A stretch of 64,000 nucleotides of DNA from contig CM046304.1 of assembly GCA_025267735.1 (NCBI GenBank), forward strand, positions 6,510,001 to 6,574,000. Direction: 5' to 3'. Positions within the stretch are counted from its first letter, which is position 1. Every line of letters starts with the position of its first letter. This stretch comes from Mactra quadrangularis. Lineage: Eukaryota > Mollusca > Bivalvia > Venerida > Mactridae. Shown one piece after another: positions 39,476 through 52,459 of the stretch. The notes under the pieces are model-generated. The model had not been told where the DNA came from and did not search any database. It was given only the letters and a program-made list of their open reading frames with translations. A program made the translations under genes and the position numbers.

Positions 39476-40949
39476 TGCATAATTATGTTGTATATAGTAC
39501 AAAGCATCAATGTTGAAGAATCTTATAGTACCAGTACAAACACTATAAATAAACTATTCATTATGAGACAAATCATAAAATTGATATGTATCTTAATATT
39601 ACATGAGCAGATAATGTCCACAGGTGATAATTATTCTACTTATGACAAGTCAAGGACAAAATCTACAGTTTAAATACAGGTCAATTGTTTACTTGCATGC
39701 AATGCTTTTCTATGATTTAGGTATGGAAATTAGGTCTGCACCCTAAAACAGATATATTGCAGTCGAAAAAATAAGATATGAAAGTGATTATCAGAACAGA
39801 TCATTTTAAGAGCAAGCACTTAGATATCTCATTTGAAGAATTTTGGTTGCCCTAAAGAAATGAATGGTTGCCCACACTAAAATGTGGTTGTCCAGGTTAC
39901 ACTGGGCAATCGGACACAAATTTCGTAGACTGATATTGTGAAGCTGCTCCCATGTGTCATATTGAATCGAAATTCTAAAATAGTAATAAAATGATGATGT
40001 AAACTTATCAAATGGAGGCTTTAACGGTTACAAACATGAGTCATGATAAAACCCCAAATACCTGTCTTTTTTCTTCAAAAGTTTCGATTACACTCCCTTA
40101 AGGATCTGTATATGTATAATCTGGAAAGTATTCTGTTTATTTATCTAACATTATTATTAAAGCTGGTAGTTCATTAATTAAGGGCAAGAATTTTAAACCA
40201 ATTAATCCCATTTGACTTTACTTTTTCTTAAGCATATCACATTACTGCAACTTAACTGAAGCATGACTTGTATTAAAACTGGCTTGAAGATACAATAATA
40301 AAATTCTGGTCAAGTCATACAGTTTATGTTATTTTCTGATGTTAATCATAGAGAGAATTATTTATCATTGTCCAGCATAATGTTTCTTTGATCAAACAAA
40401 TTACATTATAAGTTAGCAGTTTAGCACTCGGCAAATACTTTTCTTATGTCTTCCTAGGATTTCAGGTAAACCCTAGAGTTAGAGTCATTATGTAACACAA
40501 GATTTAACCAATAAGCAAAGCTACAGTTAGGATCTGATCCAATATCAACTTGCCCTGATGGTATATACTTAACATTTAAATGAACGAGTATTAAATCAAT
40601 AAAACCTAGAGATTTAACTTCCAATCGATAACAAATTACTCAATCAACTTTGAAATAATAACTTTAAAACAATAACAATTAGAGCTTGATGTTTGTAAAA
40701 CAGTTAATTGCAAATATTGATATTTCTAAACATAAGTTTTCTCAAACTTTTGTTACAATATTAACATTAGAAACCAATGATTGCTTTAAACATTGATCTA
40801 ACTTAATTGTCAATTAACTGAATATTATGGTAAACTGAATGAAAGCTACAGCTATTTGAAATAACCTTACAATATAACAAACATTTATTCTTAAATTGTA
40901 TCTTGTTGATTTATTGGAGCTAAATTGTAATTATTTTCACAAAAGTATA

Positions 40950-41871
40950 TACAGTGTAACCTCTGCAGAGCGACTTTCGGCGGAGTTTGAAAAAACTGCC
41001 GTTCTGCAGAGGTGCCGCTCTGCAGAGGTAGACTTTTTCTACCGATCACGAAAAACGGCCGTTTCGGTACGGAAAACTGGCCGTTATCCGTTCCGTAATG
41101 TAAATGCAATTATTATCGGGCGCTGATCGACAAATGTAAAAAGTTTTAATATGATTACAATTTTTTTTTAAATTAATCATTATCACTGTTAGAAATTCCT
41201 TGCATGATGGTTAGTTTTACGCTCAAGAAAGCAATACACCTGCGAAATCGTTTCTTTTACCGTCATAATTGTTTTTATACCTGTCTAATGGCGAATAATA
41301 TTTAGCATGGATTATCGTCGTCTTTTCGGGAGTAACTATCTGATTCGACTCTTAAACTTCAAATAACTTTAAAACTGAATTCATGCCATCGAAGCTTTTA
41401 ATAATAAGTACAATAACAAATAAGTTTCATTTAGTATCGTTAACTAGCTGGACGTATGTACAACTGATACTTGATGACGTTGGCCTACCAAACAAAGCGC
41501 TCCTCATCTTAGATCCGTTCGTAGGTGTCATGGAAACCATATGTCACTTGTATATTAACCCCTGTTAGTCAAATGATTTAACAACATGACACTTTAGGGT
41601 AGTATTATACGATTAAGGGTATCGCTTATTGTTTAAATCTTCCGGTCATAGATAATTATCGATAATTGATATTAACCTTGCTAGACTTAGTGTCGCTGTA
41701 CAGAGGTAAAGAATAACGATGGGAATTTATCTCAACGGCCGTTTACCGCTCTGCGGAGGTGTCGTTCATTAGAGGTAAATCATAGTGCAAAATCGACGGG
41801 GGGAATTCTAATATGCCGCTCGTCGGAGGTTGCCGCTCGTTAGAGGTGCCGTTAGCAGAGGTTATACTGTA
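40950..41871. mobile_element. pogo/Tigger-like DNA transposon, about 920 bp, defective
   Basis: Ends TACAGTGTAACCTCTGC and GCAGAGGTTATACTGTA are inverted repeats with TA at the edges, typical of Tc1/mariner-pogo elements. The subterminal zones contain several CTCTGCAGAGG and GCCGCTC words on both sides, possible transposase sites. A 61-codon plus-strand frame (41383-41568) contains DVGLPNKALLILD, reminiscent of the KALLLLDN motif of pogo-type DDE transposases but without the Asn. Defective. Confidence 0.7.
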
Positions 41872-41954
41872 GTTTCATATGTACATGGAGCATTTAAATG
41901 AATGCATTTAAATCAGTAAGTCACAATTTAACAAGATTATTCAGGTTATTTCAC

Positions 41955-42110
41955 TGAGGCCGGCACACCTAACCTAGCTCTTCTGGATCCTTTCTATAAC
42001 CAGCACAGTGACCTACCCTTCCACAAGGCTGGCAACTTCTTCATATACCTTTATTATCAATTGAGGAAAATTGACACAATTATAGCAAAAAAGAAGTTAG
42101 GGTATGAGAC
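41955..42110 (-). mobile_element. SINE A, 5'-truncated copy
   Basis: The minus strand reads AAGGATCCAGAAGAGCTAGG, then TTAGGTGTGCCGGCCTCA, matching the SINE A body at 16200-16245. The head is missing. Confidence 0.65.
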
Positions 42111-42114
42111 CTGG

Positions 42115-44080
42115 TTCTTTAGTACAGCACTGAGTCTTTTAGAAATGTTTAAATTATATTTACTGCATGTATAAATGATCAACATTATTATACAGAAATG
42201 TATGTAATAAGAAAAATACCATGATAAATTGATTATAAAAACTCATTAAATAATAATTATACAGTTTGATCAATATTTCGGTGCAGTTATTTAAAATAAT
42301 GATTTCAGTATTGCAATGTCATGAATCGCATTAAATATATGTTAAAAAGTTGCTTAAATATTTTTGACTCCTTAGATCACTGATTCAATTTATTTCTATT
42401 TAAAAATTTGAGAGCATTTAGAGTGATATATCTTTTTGAAATTTAAAACCCCAAATTGATATGCTTGAAATTGCTATTTGATAAAAAAGAGAAAATGCAT
42501 AAAAATAAGAAGTAATGGCTGAGGACAGGTTTTGTACGCGTTGACATTTCATAGAAAAGTAGAGGTATGAATGACAAATCAAATTGTGAATTTGAAAACA
42601 AAATAACATGAATGTTATCCATTTTAAGGTACTCATTCACAGATTTCAACTTCAACATCAACTTTTTCTGAAACTATCAAAATTGTTTGGAAACAATTTT
42701 TTGAATCAAGAAATTAGTGATTTGATAATGAAAATTTTAGTGCAAATTGATATACAACTACAAATGATGGGTGTCAAGTGATAAAATTCTACCTGTATGT
42801 CACAGTATAGACAATTTTAGTGCATTCTTTTTTGTGACTTTTATTGTATATATTTCTTAAAGTCTAAAGATCAGTTTGTTCTAAAATATTATGAATTAAT
42901 TTTTTGACACAATTACAGATACTGAATGGTATTTTGAAAACTTAGAAAAATCTTAACCAAATATGTGAACTAGTACCTTAAAAGATGTAAACAAATTTCA
43001 TTGATTATTAAATTTAAAAAATACATTGGAAAATTACCAAATTACCCATTGAAAAAAATCCATGTAAATAATTTTTGGTAAAAACATCAAGTGTTGATTA
43101 GAAAACCAGAATCATGAGACACATGTTAAAATTGAAGCATTCACTGAACATGGCATGGATATTTTAAAGCCTAAATAGATTATAAATCTGAAGTCAAAAT
43201 CAAATATTTTATTTTTTCAATGTGTAAACCAGAGGGGACTTACACGGATGACGATCATTTTTGTATTGGACAATAACATTTAAATCGTACAATATTTACA
43301 AATACTTGAGCAACAAAAAATATTTGAATAGTAATGAAAATACGTCAAAACTTTTATTTGTTAAAATATAATTTGTTAATACATCGCAGTCAACTATTAT
43401 ATAAATGTATTCATCGAGTTATAGCAATATTTTTATATTAGATTTTCAGAGCTTCTAACTACACTATGAAAATCATAACTAAGTCACATTTAAAACATCA
43501 TAAGGCCTTCTGTAACCCGTACCTTATCAGACCTCGAGACATTAGATTTTCTAAACTATGTATACCCTACACAAACATTAACAGAAACTCGAAACATAGT
43601 TTGCCAAGCCTTTAAGTTTTGGACCAAATCCTGTTTCAATATTTATTTGACTTTTTCGCTACATAAAAAAATCCATTTCAAGCTTTGTATATTTACATTA
43701 CCTTTTCTCTGCAGGGTCCGGTATAAAATAAAACCCTCAATAGTTGATAATGTCCTAGCTCTGCTACAATCCATAATACAATATTTAGTCATTTAAATAT
43801 ATATATTTTCTGATGTTGGTAAATTCAAAACTTACTCTAAAATGTGACTTGATAAATAAATTCAATATGGGATCACCCGAAATTCCCTAAAAATTAATAA
43901 TCATAATATCAGGGCCTGATGTGGCTTTTTTTAATATTGTACAACAGGTTATTTTCGCAGGGGTTTAATTTTGTTATAGTCGCAATCAACAAGGATAATA
44001 TAAATTCTAAACATCATCAATAAATCTGTATTGATATACATTATACCTATAATGATGGGATTTAATACATTAAATGCACC
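42115..44080. other. Intronic stretch without gene
   Basis: AT-rich unique sequence. Two overlapping minus-strand open frames of 72 codons (42418-42661) are in different frames and low in complexity. No splice-consistent exon seen. Confidence 0.45.
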
Positions 44081-44099
44081 AATTCTTAATGTACATGTA

Positions 44100-44215
44100 A
44101 CAAGATAAAAATCCAAGGTCCGAACTGAGATTCAAACCTACCACCTCTGGAATCATAAGCAGACACTCTACTACGTCACCATATGATAAAAGCTAGCTTA
44201 AAGACAAGGGAGTAC
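44100..44215 (-). mobile_element. tRNA-derived SINE head
   Basis: On the minus strand an A-box-like TATGGTGACGTAGTAGAG is followed by the B box AGGTTTGAATCTCAG. Flanking sequence is short and unassigned. Not a functional tRNA by eye. Confidence 0.5.
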
Positions 44216-44219
44216 AAGT

Positions 44220-46530
44220 GCTGTATTATAACTCTGTTACACTAACCCTGCATATTTAAAAGCCAATAAAAAACATGAAATGTAGACACTGTAAAATTAA
44301 AGTGCTATACAGTATTCATTGTTACCTCATACATGTAAGTATAAAGCGCTTCCATTGAACATAGCTGGAGACAATTATTAAAATATTTAACATCAAATTT
44401 GGTTTAAAAAGAAGTCATTATAAGTAAATGGGTATGCACAAAGAATAAGTTATCATATTTTTCTATGTATTCAGATTTTTTCAAAGGCAACAAGAAATAA
44501 TTAAAAGAATCAATTATCTTGTGTATTTATCTTTATAAAAGATGTTTATTATTTTTAATTTACAGCTAAGTACTTTACCTTTACATGCAGACACCAGAAT
44601 GAGAATTTTTATGATGAAAAAATCTACAATGTATAACATCAAATCAATCTTAAAATTTGATATACAATTAGCATATTGGGTACAAACAATGTTGCATAAA
44701 TTAATTTAGATCAAAAACATATGCCATCATGTTCTCCCATTAGCATAATTTATTATTTAAGAAATAACATACAGTTGTCTATAGACTATATTCTGATGCA
44801 TAATTAAACACCTGCACAAGTTTGATGTACCCAAGTTAAATAAGAATTGCCTATGTTTTAATTTACAACAAAATATAGAAAACGTTATTCCAATTCTAAT
44901 ATAAAATATATAAAAAAGGACGATTAAGTTTTGTAATTGAGGGGGTTAGGTATAACAGCTGTGCAATCGTTTAGTATTAAAACGTAGATAATGTCGCATT
45001 AAAAATAGTTGAAATGCATGTTCCTATGTTAGAATCAATATAAGTTAAGGTGTTCAGAAAGCATTGATACAAACTACCATCAATAAAACATAAATAAAAC
45101 ATACATTCTGTTCTGTTCTATAAAACACAAGACTTAAAAATAACCAAATATTATATCTTTCAATACTAAGATAGAAATACTCTGTGACAAGATAATGTAG
45201 TAGTTTGCATTGAACAAAAAAAATTGAATTAACATTATGGTAAAAAATGACACAACAACAAGTTCACAGTAACACATTTTACGATGATTCTTAGACTGAA
45301 TAAAGAGTTATAATCCCCTTAATTTTCTATGAGCACTAACCCAATTTATTATGTTATATCGAAAAGGGCATAATTATCAACTAGTTTGACTATATGTAAT
45401 AAAAAATTCTCACTAGCCCAAATAATTGTTGTGAATCCTGACTTCAGGCTAGTGAGTAAAGGCAATTAATGACTGAAATACTAAATCAAACCAAAGCCCA
45501 TTAATCTATTTTTATAATACAGTCCGTCTCAAACCTTGATTTTTTAAGCACAAACTAGTCACCAACACTAGTCACTATCATTTCCTATATAAAACTTCAA
45601 AATTATAAATTCCAATTAAAATCATGATTAAAATTTGTTGATCATACTTTATAAATTAATCATTGACTCATATCCTTATCCTGATATCCTATTGGTAGCA
45701 CCTTGATCATATATCACTATATTTAGCTTATCACCAGTCTTTCGAAAAATTCCAATTATCAATATGGTAAAACAAACCATTCAATGAATCAACATTGATC
45801 CAATGAACGTCAAAAGCTAGAAGAACAATTTTTATACAAAACATTTCAAAGATAACCAATAAATGCCACACTGAAAAAGACAATACCGACTGTATAAAAA
45901 GTAGTCCACAAAAATTAGTATTCCTTACACCACAATACATGTTAAACTATTGTTTGATCAAGCTCCATTCCTTCAATAACTGTATCAGCATTTATTGACA
46001 AAGCTCCCCACAGTATCCTAGGCCATTTTAACCAGTTTACTTATTCATTATACAATTTTAGTCAATTTTTACCACATAATTTACACTACAGAATAATTCC
46101 CCGTCGTAATGTTATTAGTTAAACAAACGTTCAATATTTTAATACAAAATGTTTCAGAATCAATTGTTTCTTGTTCAGTCGTTTGGCTCTTAAGTTAAAT
46201 AGGGTTTAACAAATTTAAACCTTTGTAAGGTAACTGACTAAAAACAGGATCAATTGATTAATATGATTAAGAATATACGACTATAAAATCTAATATTAAG
46301 AAATGTGTCAAACTTGCATATTTAAAGCAATAATAATCCATGCTATCTGATAAATAAAGCTCAGGATAAAAATCTAAATGTCAAAATAATATTCATTAAA
46401 CTACGATCAATCTTGTACTTGATATAATATTTATGAAATCAAACAGATCCATTGAAAATTTGTTATACATATAGCGCCACCTGGAGGCTCTTAGGGAAGA
46501 CAGAGCTTGCCAAACCAAGTTGCCATATTA
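44220..46530. other. Intronic stretch without gene
   Basis: Unique AT-rich DNA with one diverged CTAGCC/GGCTAG-containing repeat at about 45410-45465, also seen near 4600-4690 and 58080-58220. No exon or RNA gene. Confidence 0.4.
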
Positions 46531-46537
46531 TATAAAG

Positions 46538-46850
46538 TAATTATTATTATTATCATTTTTATTATTATTACCATAATCATTATCATTATTATTATATTTT
46601 TTTATTATTACTATCATCATTATTACAATATTCATTATCATTATTAACATTATTATCATAATAATTATTCTTTTGTATTATTATCATTAATTTTTATTAT
46701 TATTATCATTATTATTGTTACCATAATCATTATCATTATTAACATTATTATCATCATCATTATTTTTTATATTATTATCATTAATTTTATTATTATTATC
46801 ATCATCACTAGTTTTATTATCATCATTATTATTATTTATTAATATTATTT
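46538..46850. repeat. ATT/ATC microsatellite block
   Basis: About 310 bp of imperfect (ATT)n with ATC variants, strongly purine/pyrimidine biased. Longer phrases such as CCATAATCATTATCATTATT recur, so larger segments have been duplicated. Confidence 0.95.
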
Positions 46851-47510
46851 TTAACACCTTTAAAAAAGCTTTACAATAATTTTGTGAGAATTTATTTTGC
46901 CTTTAATGTAACATCAACATATTTTTGAAATGAAAATTTTACCAGGCTTTTATTACTAGTAACAGTATCAAAGTAAAAATAGACATAAAATGAGTTAATA
47001 ACATGTCAATGGTACAGTAAAATTACTTGAAATAGATATAAAGGATTGAGTTCCAGTATAAGGTTATATTTTAAGTTTGTTTGAAGCAAACGTTTTTTCA
47101 AAACATGAGATTTTAATTTTTTTATTCTAATCTGCTTGTTCATAACCTTGAAAAGTTTTTTACTGAAACATTGGTATAAATAAATATTATAATTAACATG
47201 TTATTGTTGTGAATTCATCGTTTTGTTTTTTCATTGTTCATTTTAAGTTCAGGCATAGATTAGAAGTGTCAGGCACTGTGTATGTGACCATCAGTACACT
47301 GAACTCTGCAGGGCAAGAATATACAAAATGATCAGCTTTCAAGAGCTAATATGATTTCACAATAAGACATAAGCCACTGCTAAATCAAGGTGAATAACCC
47401 TTGTACTAGTAAACAATTAACTTAGACAATATTTTGTAGTCAATAAGATGTTTACTATTTGTTGAGCTTATGAAACATAAAAGAGGGGTTTCCAAAGCTG
47501 CAAGTCACTT

Positions 47511-48301
47511 GATGTACAGTACCCACTAAAAGTTTGGAGACAAAACTTGATATACAGTACCCACCAAAAGTTTAGAGACAAAACTTGATGTACAGTACCC
47601 ACCAAAAGTTTAGAGACAAAACTTGATATACAGTACCCACTAAAAGTTTGGAGATAAAACTTGATATACAGTACCCACCAAAAGTTTGGAGACAAAACTT
47701 GATGTACAGTACCCACCAAAAGTTTAGAGACAAAACTTGATATACAGTACCCACTAAAAGTTTGGAGATAAAACTTGATGTACAGTTACCAACCAAAAGT
47801 TTAGAGACAAAACTTGATGTACAGTACCCACCAAAAGTTTGGAGATAAAACTTGATGTACAGTACCCACCAAAAGTTTGGAGATAAAACTTGATGTACAG
47901 TACCCACCAAAAGTGTAGAGACAAAACTTGATGTACAGTACCCACCAAAAGTTTAGAGACAAAACTTGATGTACAGTACCCACCAAAAGTTTAGAGACAA
48001 AACTTGATGTACAGTACCCAACAAAAGTTTGAAGACAAACTTGATGTACAGTACCCACCAAAAGTTTGAAGACAAACTTGATGTACAGTACCCACCAAAA
48101 GTTTGGAGACAAAACTTGATGTACAGTACCCACTAAAAGTTTAGAGACAAAACTTGATGTACAGTACCCACCAAAAGTTTGGAGATAAAACTTGATGTAC
48201 AGTACCCACCAAAAGTTTAGAGACAAAACTTGATGTACAGTACCCACCAAAAGTTTGGAGATAAAACTTGATATACAGTTACCCACTAAAAGTTTGGAGA
48301 C
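47511..48301. repeat. 38-bp minisatellite, about 20 copies
   Basis: Head-to-tail unit GTACAGTACCCACCAAAAGT plus TTAGAGACAAAACTTGAT, 38 bp, with some 37-bp units. The main variants are TTAGAGAC/TTTGGAGAC and CACC/CACT. On the minus strand all three frames are open, giving overlapping frames of up to 161 codons with a 38-residue super-period. I regard these as non-coding. Its right edge carries GGAGACTATAG, and a single inverted half-unit (GTCTCCAAACTTTTTGGAGG) lies at about 48711. Confidence 0.95.
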
Positions 48302-48394
48302 TATAGAAATTTACTACAATAATGTATTTTGATGGTATTTTTGTAGAATCATTATTTTGATATATTTAAGTATAGTCTTTGATAAATAAAAACA

Positions 48395-48480
48395 GATATC
48401 ATGGGTTTAGTGCAAAACAGTTGTAACTCACTCTTTACTTAAATTGAGATACAATTGTTTTCCACTAAACCCTCAATATC
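48395..48480. mobile_element. Small palindromic element (TTTAGTGCAAAACAGTTGTAAC)
   Basis: TTTAGTGCAAAACAGTTGTA is followed after a short loop by an inverted arm ACAATTGTTTTCCACTAAAC. A similar hairpin is at 50440-50510. Confidence 0.55.
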
Positions 48481-48808
48481 ATGAATGCAACACTTTTTAA
48501 GATTCAGCGTCTGACTACCTAAAGCCTCAAAAACCATGTTAATTGTATTTTTTCCATTTTCTAGGTGTTATGCTATTTTTTGTAACTTCAGTTAAAGTTT
48601 ATAATAAAATTATAATAAAACCAAAAAATAAACCATAACTAAAAGCATTTAAAATAAACAGTTAACAAATTTTAGATAAAAGCTATTTAGTGAGCCTACA
48701 AAGTGAAATTGTCTCCAAACTTTTTGGAGGGTACCGATGTATATGCTTATATGATATATTTAAGTTTCTCTGGCAGATTTCTAAATTGCATAAATGCAGA
48801 CACAGGTT

Positions 48809-48954
48809 ATTGTCCATTTTTTCTCAACTGTCAAAGTTTGAATAATTTCACGGTGGATGATTACACACAATTTCAATATCACGAGTGTTAGACAAAGTGC
48901 ACGAAGTCACCGTGAAATTATTCATGTTTTTACAGTTGAGAAAAAACGAACAAT
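48809..48954. mobile_element. MITE, TTGTTCGTTTTTTCTC family (short copy 3)
   Basis: Ends ATTGTCCATTTTTTCTCAAC and GTTGAGAAAAAACGAACAAT. It keeps the AATAATTTCACGGTG arms of the other copies but lacks their middle (about 146 bp against 246). Confidence 0.75.
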
Positions 48955-49295
48955 ACCCTGGGTTCCAAAGATAAGTCAATATTGTAAAAGCTTTGTTAAG
49001 GGCCAATACTTATACCCAAGCATTTGTTTCACACAGAACAAAACTGGCATTATTAAATTCATATATCAGCAATAATGCCATGGTAAAGCGACACAAAGTT
49101 AAACTTGTTCAACCATCTGCATATAAAACTTTCAAGTATCAATCCATACCAAGTTATCTCCCATTGATAGTAAATTTACAGAAACAAAATATCCCCAGCA
49201 AATAAAAGTTGACAATCACTGGAGACAAATCTGATATTTTTAAAAAGCTGTCTTAAGAGTTGTCTCCCTTGTATATAACAAAACAGAATGGTTAC

Positions 49296-49418
49296 CTTTT
49301 TTGTCATCTGAATCCGAGTCTTCAGACTCAGAACTTTCAGATTCAGACATATTGTATGGAAAGTTCTTCTCCCATTCTGCATAAGTCTGGAAATTACTCT
49401 TGTATCCTTGGTTACGCC
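49296..49418 (-). CDS. Upstream exon, probable long-isoform exon of AGBL2-like gene
   Basis: Acceptor ctatttccag, donor gtaacc, 123 nt, phase 1 to 1. It encodes RNQGYKSNFQTYAEWEKNFP, then YNMSESESSESEDSDSDDKK. The frame is closed on neither side. It joins 55347-55447 upstream (Trp at the junction) and 31284-31351 downstream (Asp). An acidic Ser/Glu/Asp N-terminal stretch also occurs in AGBL3, which mildly supports membership in this gene. It could also belong to another minus-strand gene whose next exon I missed. Confidence 0.7.
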
Positions 49419-49774
49419 CTGGAAATAGAAATAAACAAATATTAGTAACATAGAAATATGTTGACTACTCATAACTTAATGGTCGCAACAAACAGTGCAG
49501 GTCTAAAATTTGTCTCAACAGAAACAACTGAGGATACTTGACATCAATCTTTCCATGTACAATTTGACAGTTTGAGATTGAGAAATTTGATATATTTACC
49601 TAATGTACTCATTCTTATGATAATGATGACATTTAAACTTTGTAACATTATTTTCATAATAACTGATGATAAGTATAAAAATGTAGATCTATTGTAGTTG
49701 TTTTTAATTTGGTACTTTTGCCTTTCTGATATGTCTTGTGTTATAATTTGAACATCTTAGCACCCATATCTTAA

Positions 49775-50070
49775 CCCTAAACTGGTCAATCCCACAGTTT
49801 TACAAGCCTGAACCTCCCTCTCAAAATGGCTGCCACAGGCTTGAAATTGGTACTTTTTAACTTTAAAATTTAGTGAAATTCATGTTGCTATGGTAACTGG
49901 GATTGGAGCTCAACTTGCTTGTTCTGAAAGACAGTCATCCAGGGAATAACTTTGCAAAGTTGCATATCTGTCGGTCAATTAGAAATGAAACTAGAGCATA
50001 TTGAAATAACAGAAGTCTGTTAAAGTGAAAAATTGGCTACTTTTCAACCCTTGTCTTAACCAGTATAGGG
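49775..50070. mobile_element. piggyBac-like MITE
   Basis: CCCTAAACTGGT on the left and ACCAGTATAGGG on the right form inverted ends starting CCCT, flanked by TTAA (49771-49774) and TTAT (50071-50074). A TTAA site with CCCT ends is typical of piggyBac elements. 296 bp, non-coding. Confidence 0.55.
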
Positions 50071-50191
50071 TTATTATACAAATCATGAAAGAATAAATCC
50101 CATAGAATAATTTAATAATGATAAATGAGATATACTGATCTCCCTCATCTTTATTTTCACCAAATTAATACTGAAACATGATAATATTTAT

Positions 50192-51130
50192 ACCTTATAC
50201 TCTCTAATAAATGTCCCTAGGTTTTACATTTTCCTGAAGGGGCCATTGTTATGAGTATCAGAAAATGGTAAGATTATATCATCAAATATGTCAGTTGTAG
50301 CACTTCAACAATGGGGGAGGCATAGGGGTGCAAGATAAAAATTTTCCTTCTTTTTGTATATACAGAGAACAGGCATTAGTGGCATTTTCTCTGGAGGGGA
50401 ACATCTATATATAAAGAAAACTAATAAACTGTATTGCGGGCTTAGCACAAAACGGTTGTAACTCACTCTTTTCTTATATTAAGTTACGACTGTTTTGCGC
50501 TAAACGCATGATATTTGTGTTGATTATTGACATGAAAGGCAATTAAACATTAACATTTTATTTTATACTATATGTAATGACCTTTTTGTTGATTTAAAAT
50601 TTAGATTTAAATATATTTAGAGCTTTTTATTAACAAACAAAACTAAATTAAAAGATACAAGTTTTTAGTATTTTTCCCCTTTTTTCCATAACTACAAATC
50701 AAACTTATTCAAAAAAGCCCCACAAAACATTTAAATAATAATAATAAAAGTTAAAACTTTATTTTCGCACAAATTGTAGATATCTAGTATGGCTGTTATA
50801 AATAAAACATAAACTGATAAAATCGGCACCCTTATACATAATAATCTCCACAAAAATCAGACAAATATATATCATATCCATCAACAATAAAAAGTCATTT
50901 AAACTGTCAACATTTCATATCACAAGCATATTTCCCAGATTTACTATAGTATATGTTTAATATGATCCCAGGTCCCAGCTTTCTACAGGCAATCCTGGGA
51001 TTCCCCCCCCCCCCACCCTTTTCTCTTTGTAACAATAGAAGGAAAAATTTTGTCCGGCACCTGTGGGAAGGTATTTATTATGGAAGAGGCATCTATTTGA
51101 CAAGGAGCTTTTAATGGAGAATGTACGGTA
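50192..51130. mobile_element. MITE, ACCATATATTTTCTATTAAA family (copy 2)
   Basis: The left end ACCTTATACTCTCTAATAAA, then TGTCCCT; the right end TTTTAATGGAGAATGTACGGT. It is longer than the copy at 32353-32743 because it holds extra sequence, including a palindromic hairpin at 50440-50510 and a C run at about 51004. Confidence 0.5.
50440..50510. mobile_element. Small palindromic element (CTTAGCACAAAACGGTTGTAAC)
   Basis: CTTAGCACAAAACGGTTGTA, then the arm TACGACTGTTTTGCGCTAAA after a loop of about 20 nt. Related to 48395-48480. Confidence 0.6.
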
Positions 51131-51825
51131 TATAGATAGGACTATCACATATCACCAATAAATCTCAAAGTTAACTTTATATACCAGATTTTGTTTCTAA
51201 TAATCAATATGTAATATAATCTAACAAAAAATTGCAAATCCAAAACTTTCATCACTTTGTAATAAAAAGATCCATGCCCAAGAGCTGTGTATTCAGGTAA
51301 GATGTCTAAACTGTAGATAATAGACAACAAAAAATGTTATATCATATTGAACCTTTAAAACTACATTAAAATTGTGATAATACTTTATCAAAGTATTATC
51401 TTCCCCTCCTGAAATTTCTTTAAAGTCATGAGTTTTCCCAAAATTTGGAGTTTACCTTCGATTTTTTGTTCCCCTATCTATGGAACTGTGATAAAATTCC
51501 CCCAAATGTTCTACATAAAGTAAAGCCCCAAGCCCCTTCCCCAAACTGAATAAAGCCCTCCTAGTGTTTATACAATTGAGATTTCACAATAATAAGTACA
51601 CCTTTGGTCTCAATATCTCATGAGTCTCAGTTAACTGCAACCTTATATAGTACATAGATCAAAGTAAGAAATAAAAGTCATTAAGAATATTATCTGATTT
51701 TATCAATCAATGTTTAATGAATAATGTGTAGTCTTAATTGATTCAGTATTGTCTTAATGATAAATGTCAAGGTCATATATCTTATATAAACCAAGAAACT
51801 TGATGATATTTCAGATTATTCTAAA

Positions 51826-52189
51826 TAGGGCCGTCATCGGAAAATTGCGATGTCAATGTATCACTAAATCTTGACAGACGACCGGATATCGATTCGCAAT
51901 TTGAAATATCAATAAAATCTAACAATTTTTAAAGCTAAAATACTAAAGGTTTTTTTTATACTTCCGAGTTTTCATGTTTTCTGTTAAGTATTAAAAACAA
52001 AACACAGTTTGTTTTAGTTTCTTTTATGTCTGAAACAACTTTAAACATCATGCATAACATCATCAGAGCATTATGAAGTTCTAGTGGCTTCTAATTTACA
52101 CTCCCAATGTCTGACTCAATATACAAATATATCACCGATACTTGCCTTTCGATATATCAATACAAAATTTTCTATCAATGACAGCCCTA
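51826..52189. mobile_element. hAT-type MITE with perfect 8-bp target duplication
   Basis: Ends TAGGGCCGTCATCG and TCAATGACAGCCCTA are inverted repeats of the TAGGGCTGTCA kind known from hAT elements. ATTCTAAA stands directly on both sides (51818-51825 and 52190-52197). 364 bp; the interior is rich in GATATCGAT/ATATC words and non-coding. Confidence 0.9.
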
Positions 52190-52459
52190 ATTCTAAAGCA
52201 GAATAGCAGGGCACTGCACCCCACCCATATTCTCTCATCCCTGTCTTTTATGCTCATTCCATATGCAAAAATTGTTTCACTATTAAGTCAATAACCACCA
52301 ATGTTTTTGCAAAATCATGTGACCTTTCAAGCACCCATACTGCAGTTTGAATAAAAAAGAGAGGTAGGGGAACCATGACAGGCCCTAGTTGAAGACAACC
52401 ACCTGATCATTGTTCATGAATAAAATCTACAAGTCATAATGAATCAATCTCCGTAAACA

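Noticed and set aside
47801..48286. 161-codon minus-strand open frame with repeated GYCTSSF/VLYIKF peptides
   Set aside because: It lies entirely inside the 38-bp minisatellite; all three frames are open and the peptide is just the repeat read in rotating registers. No start context or splice support.
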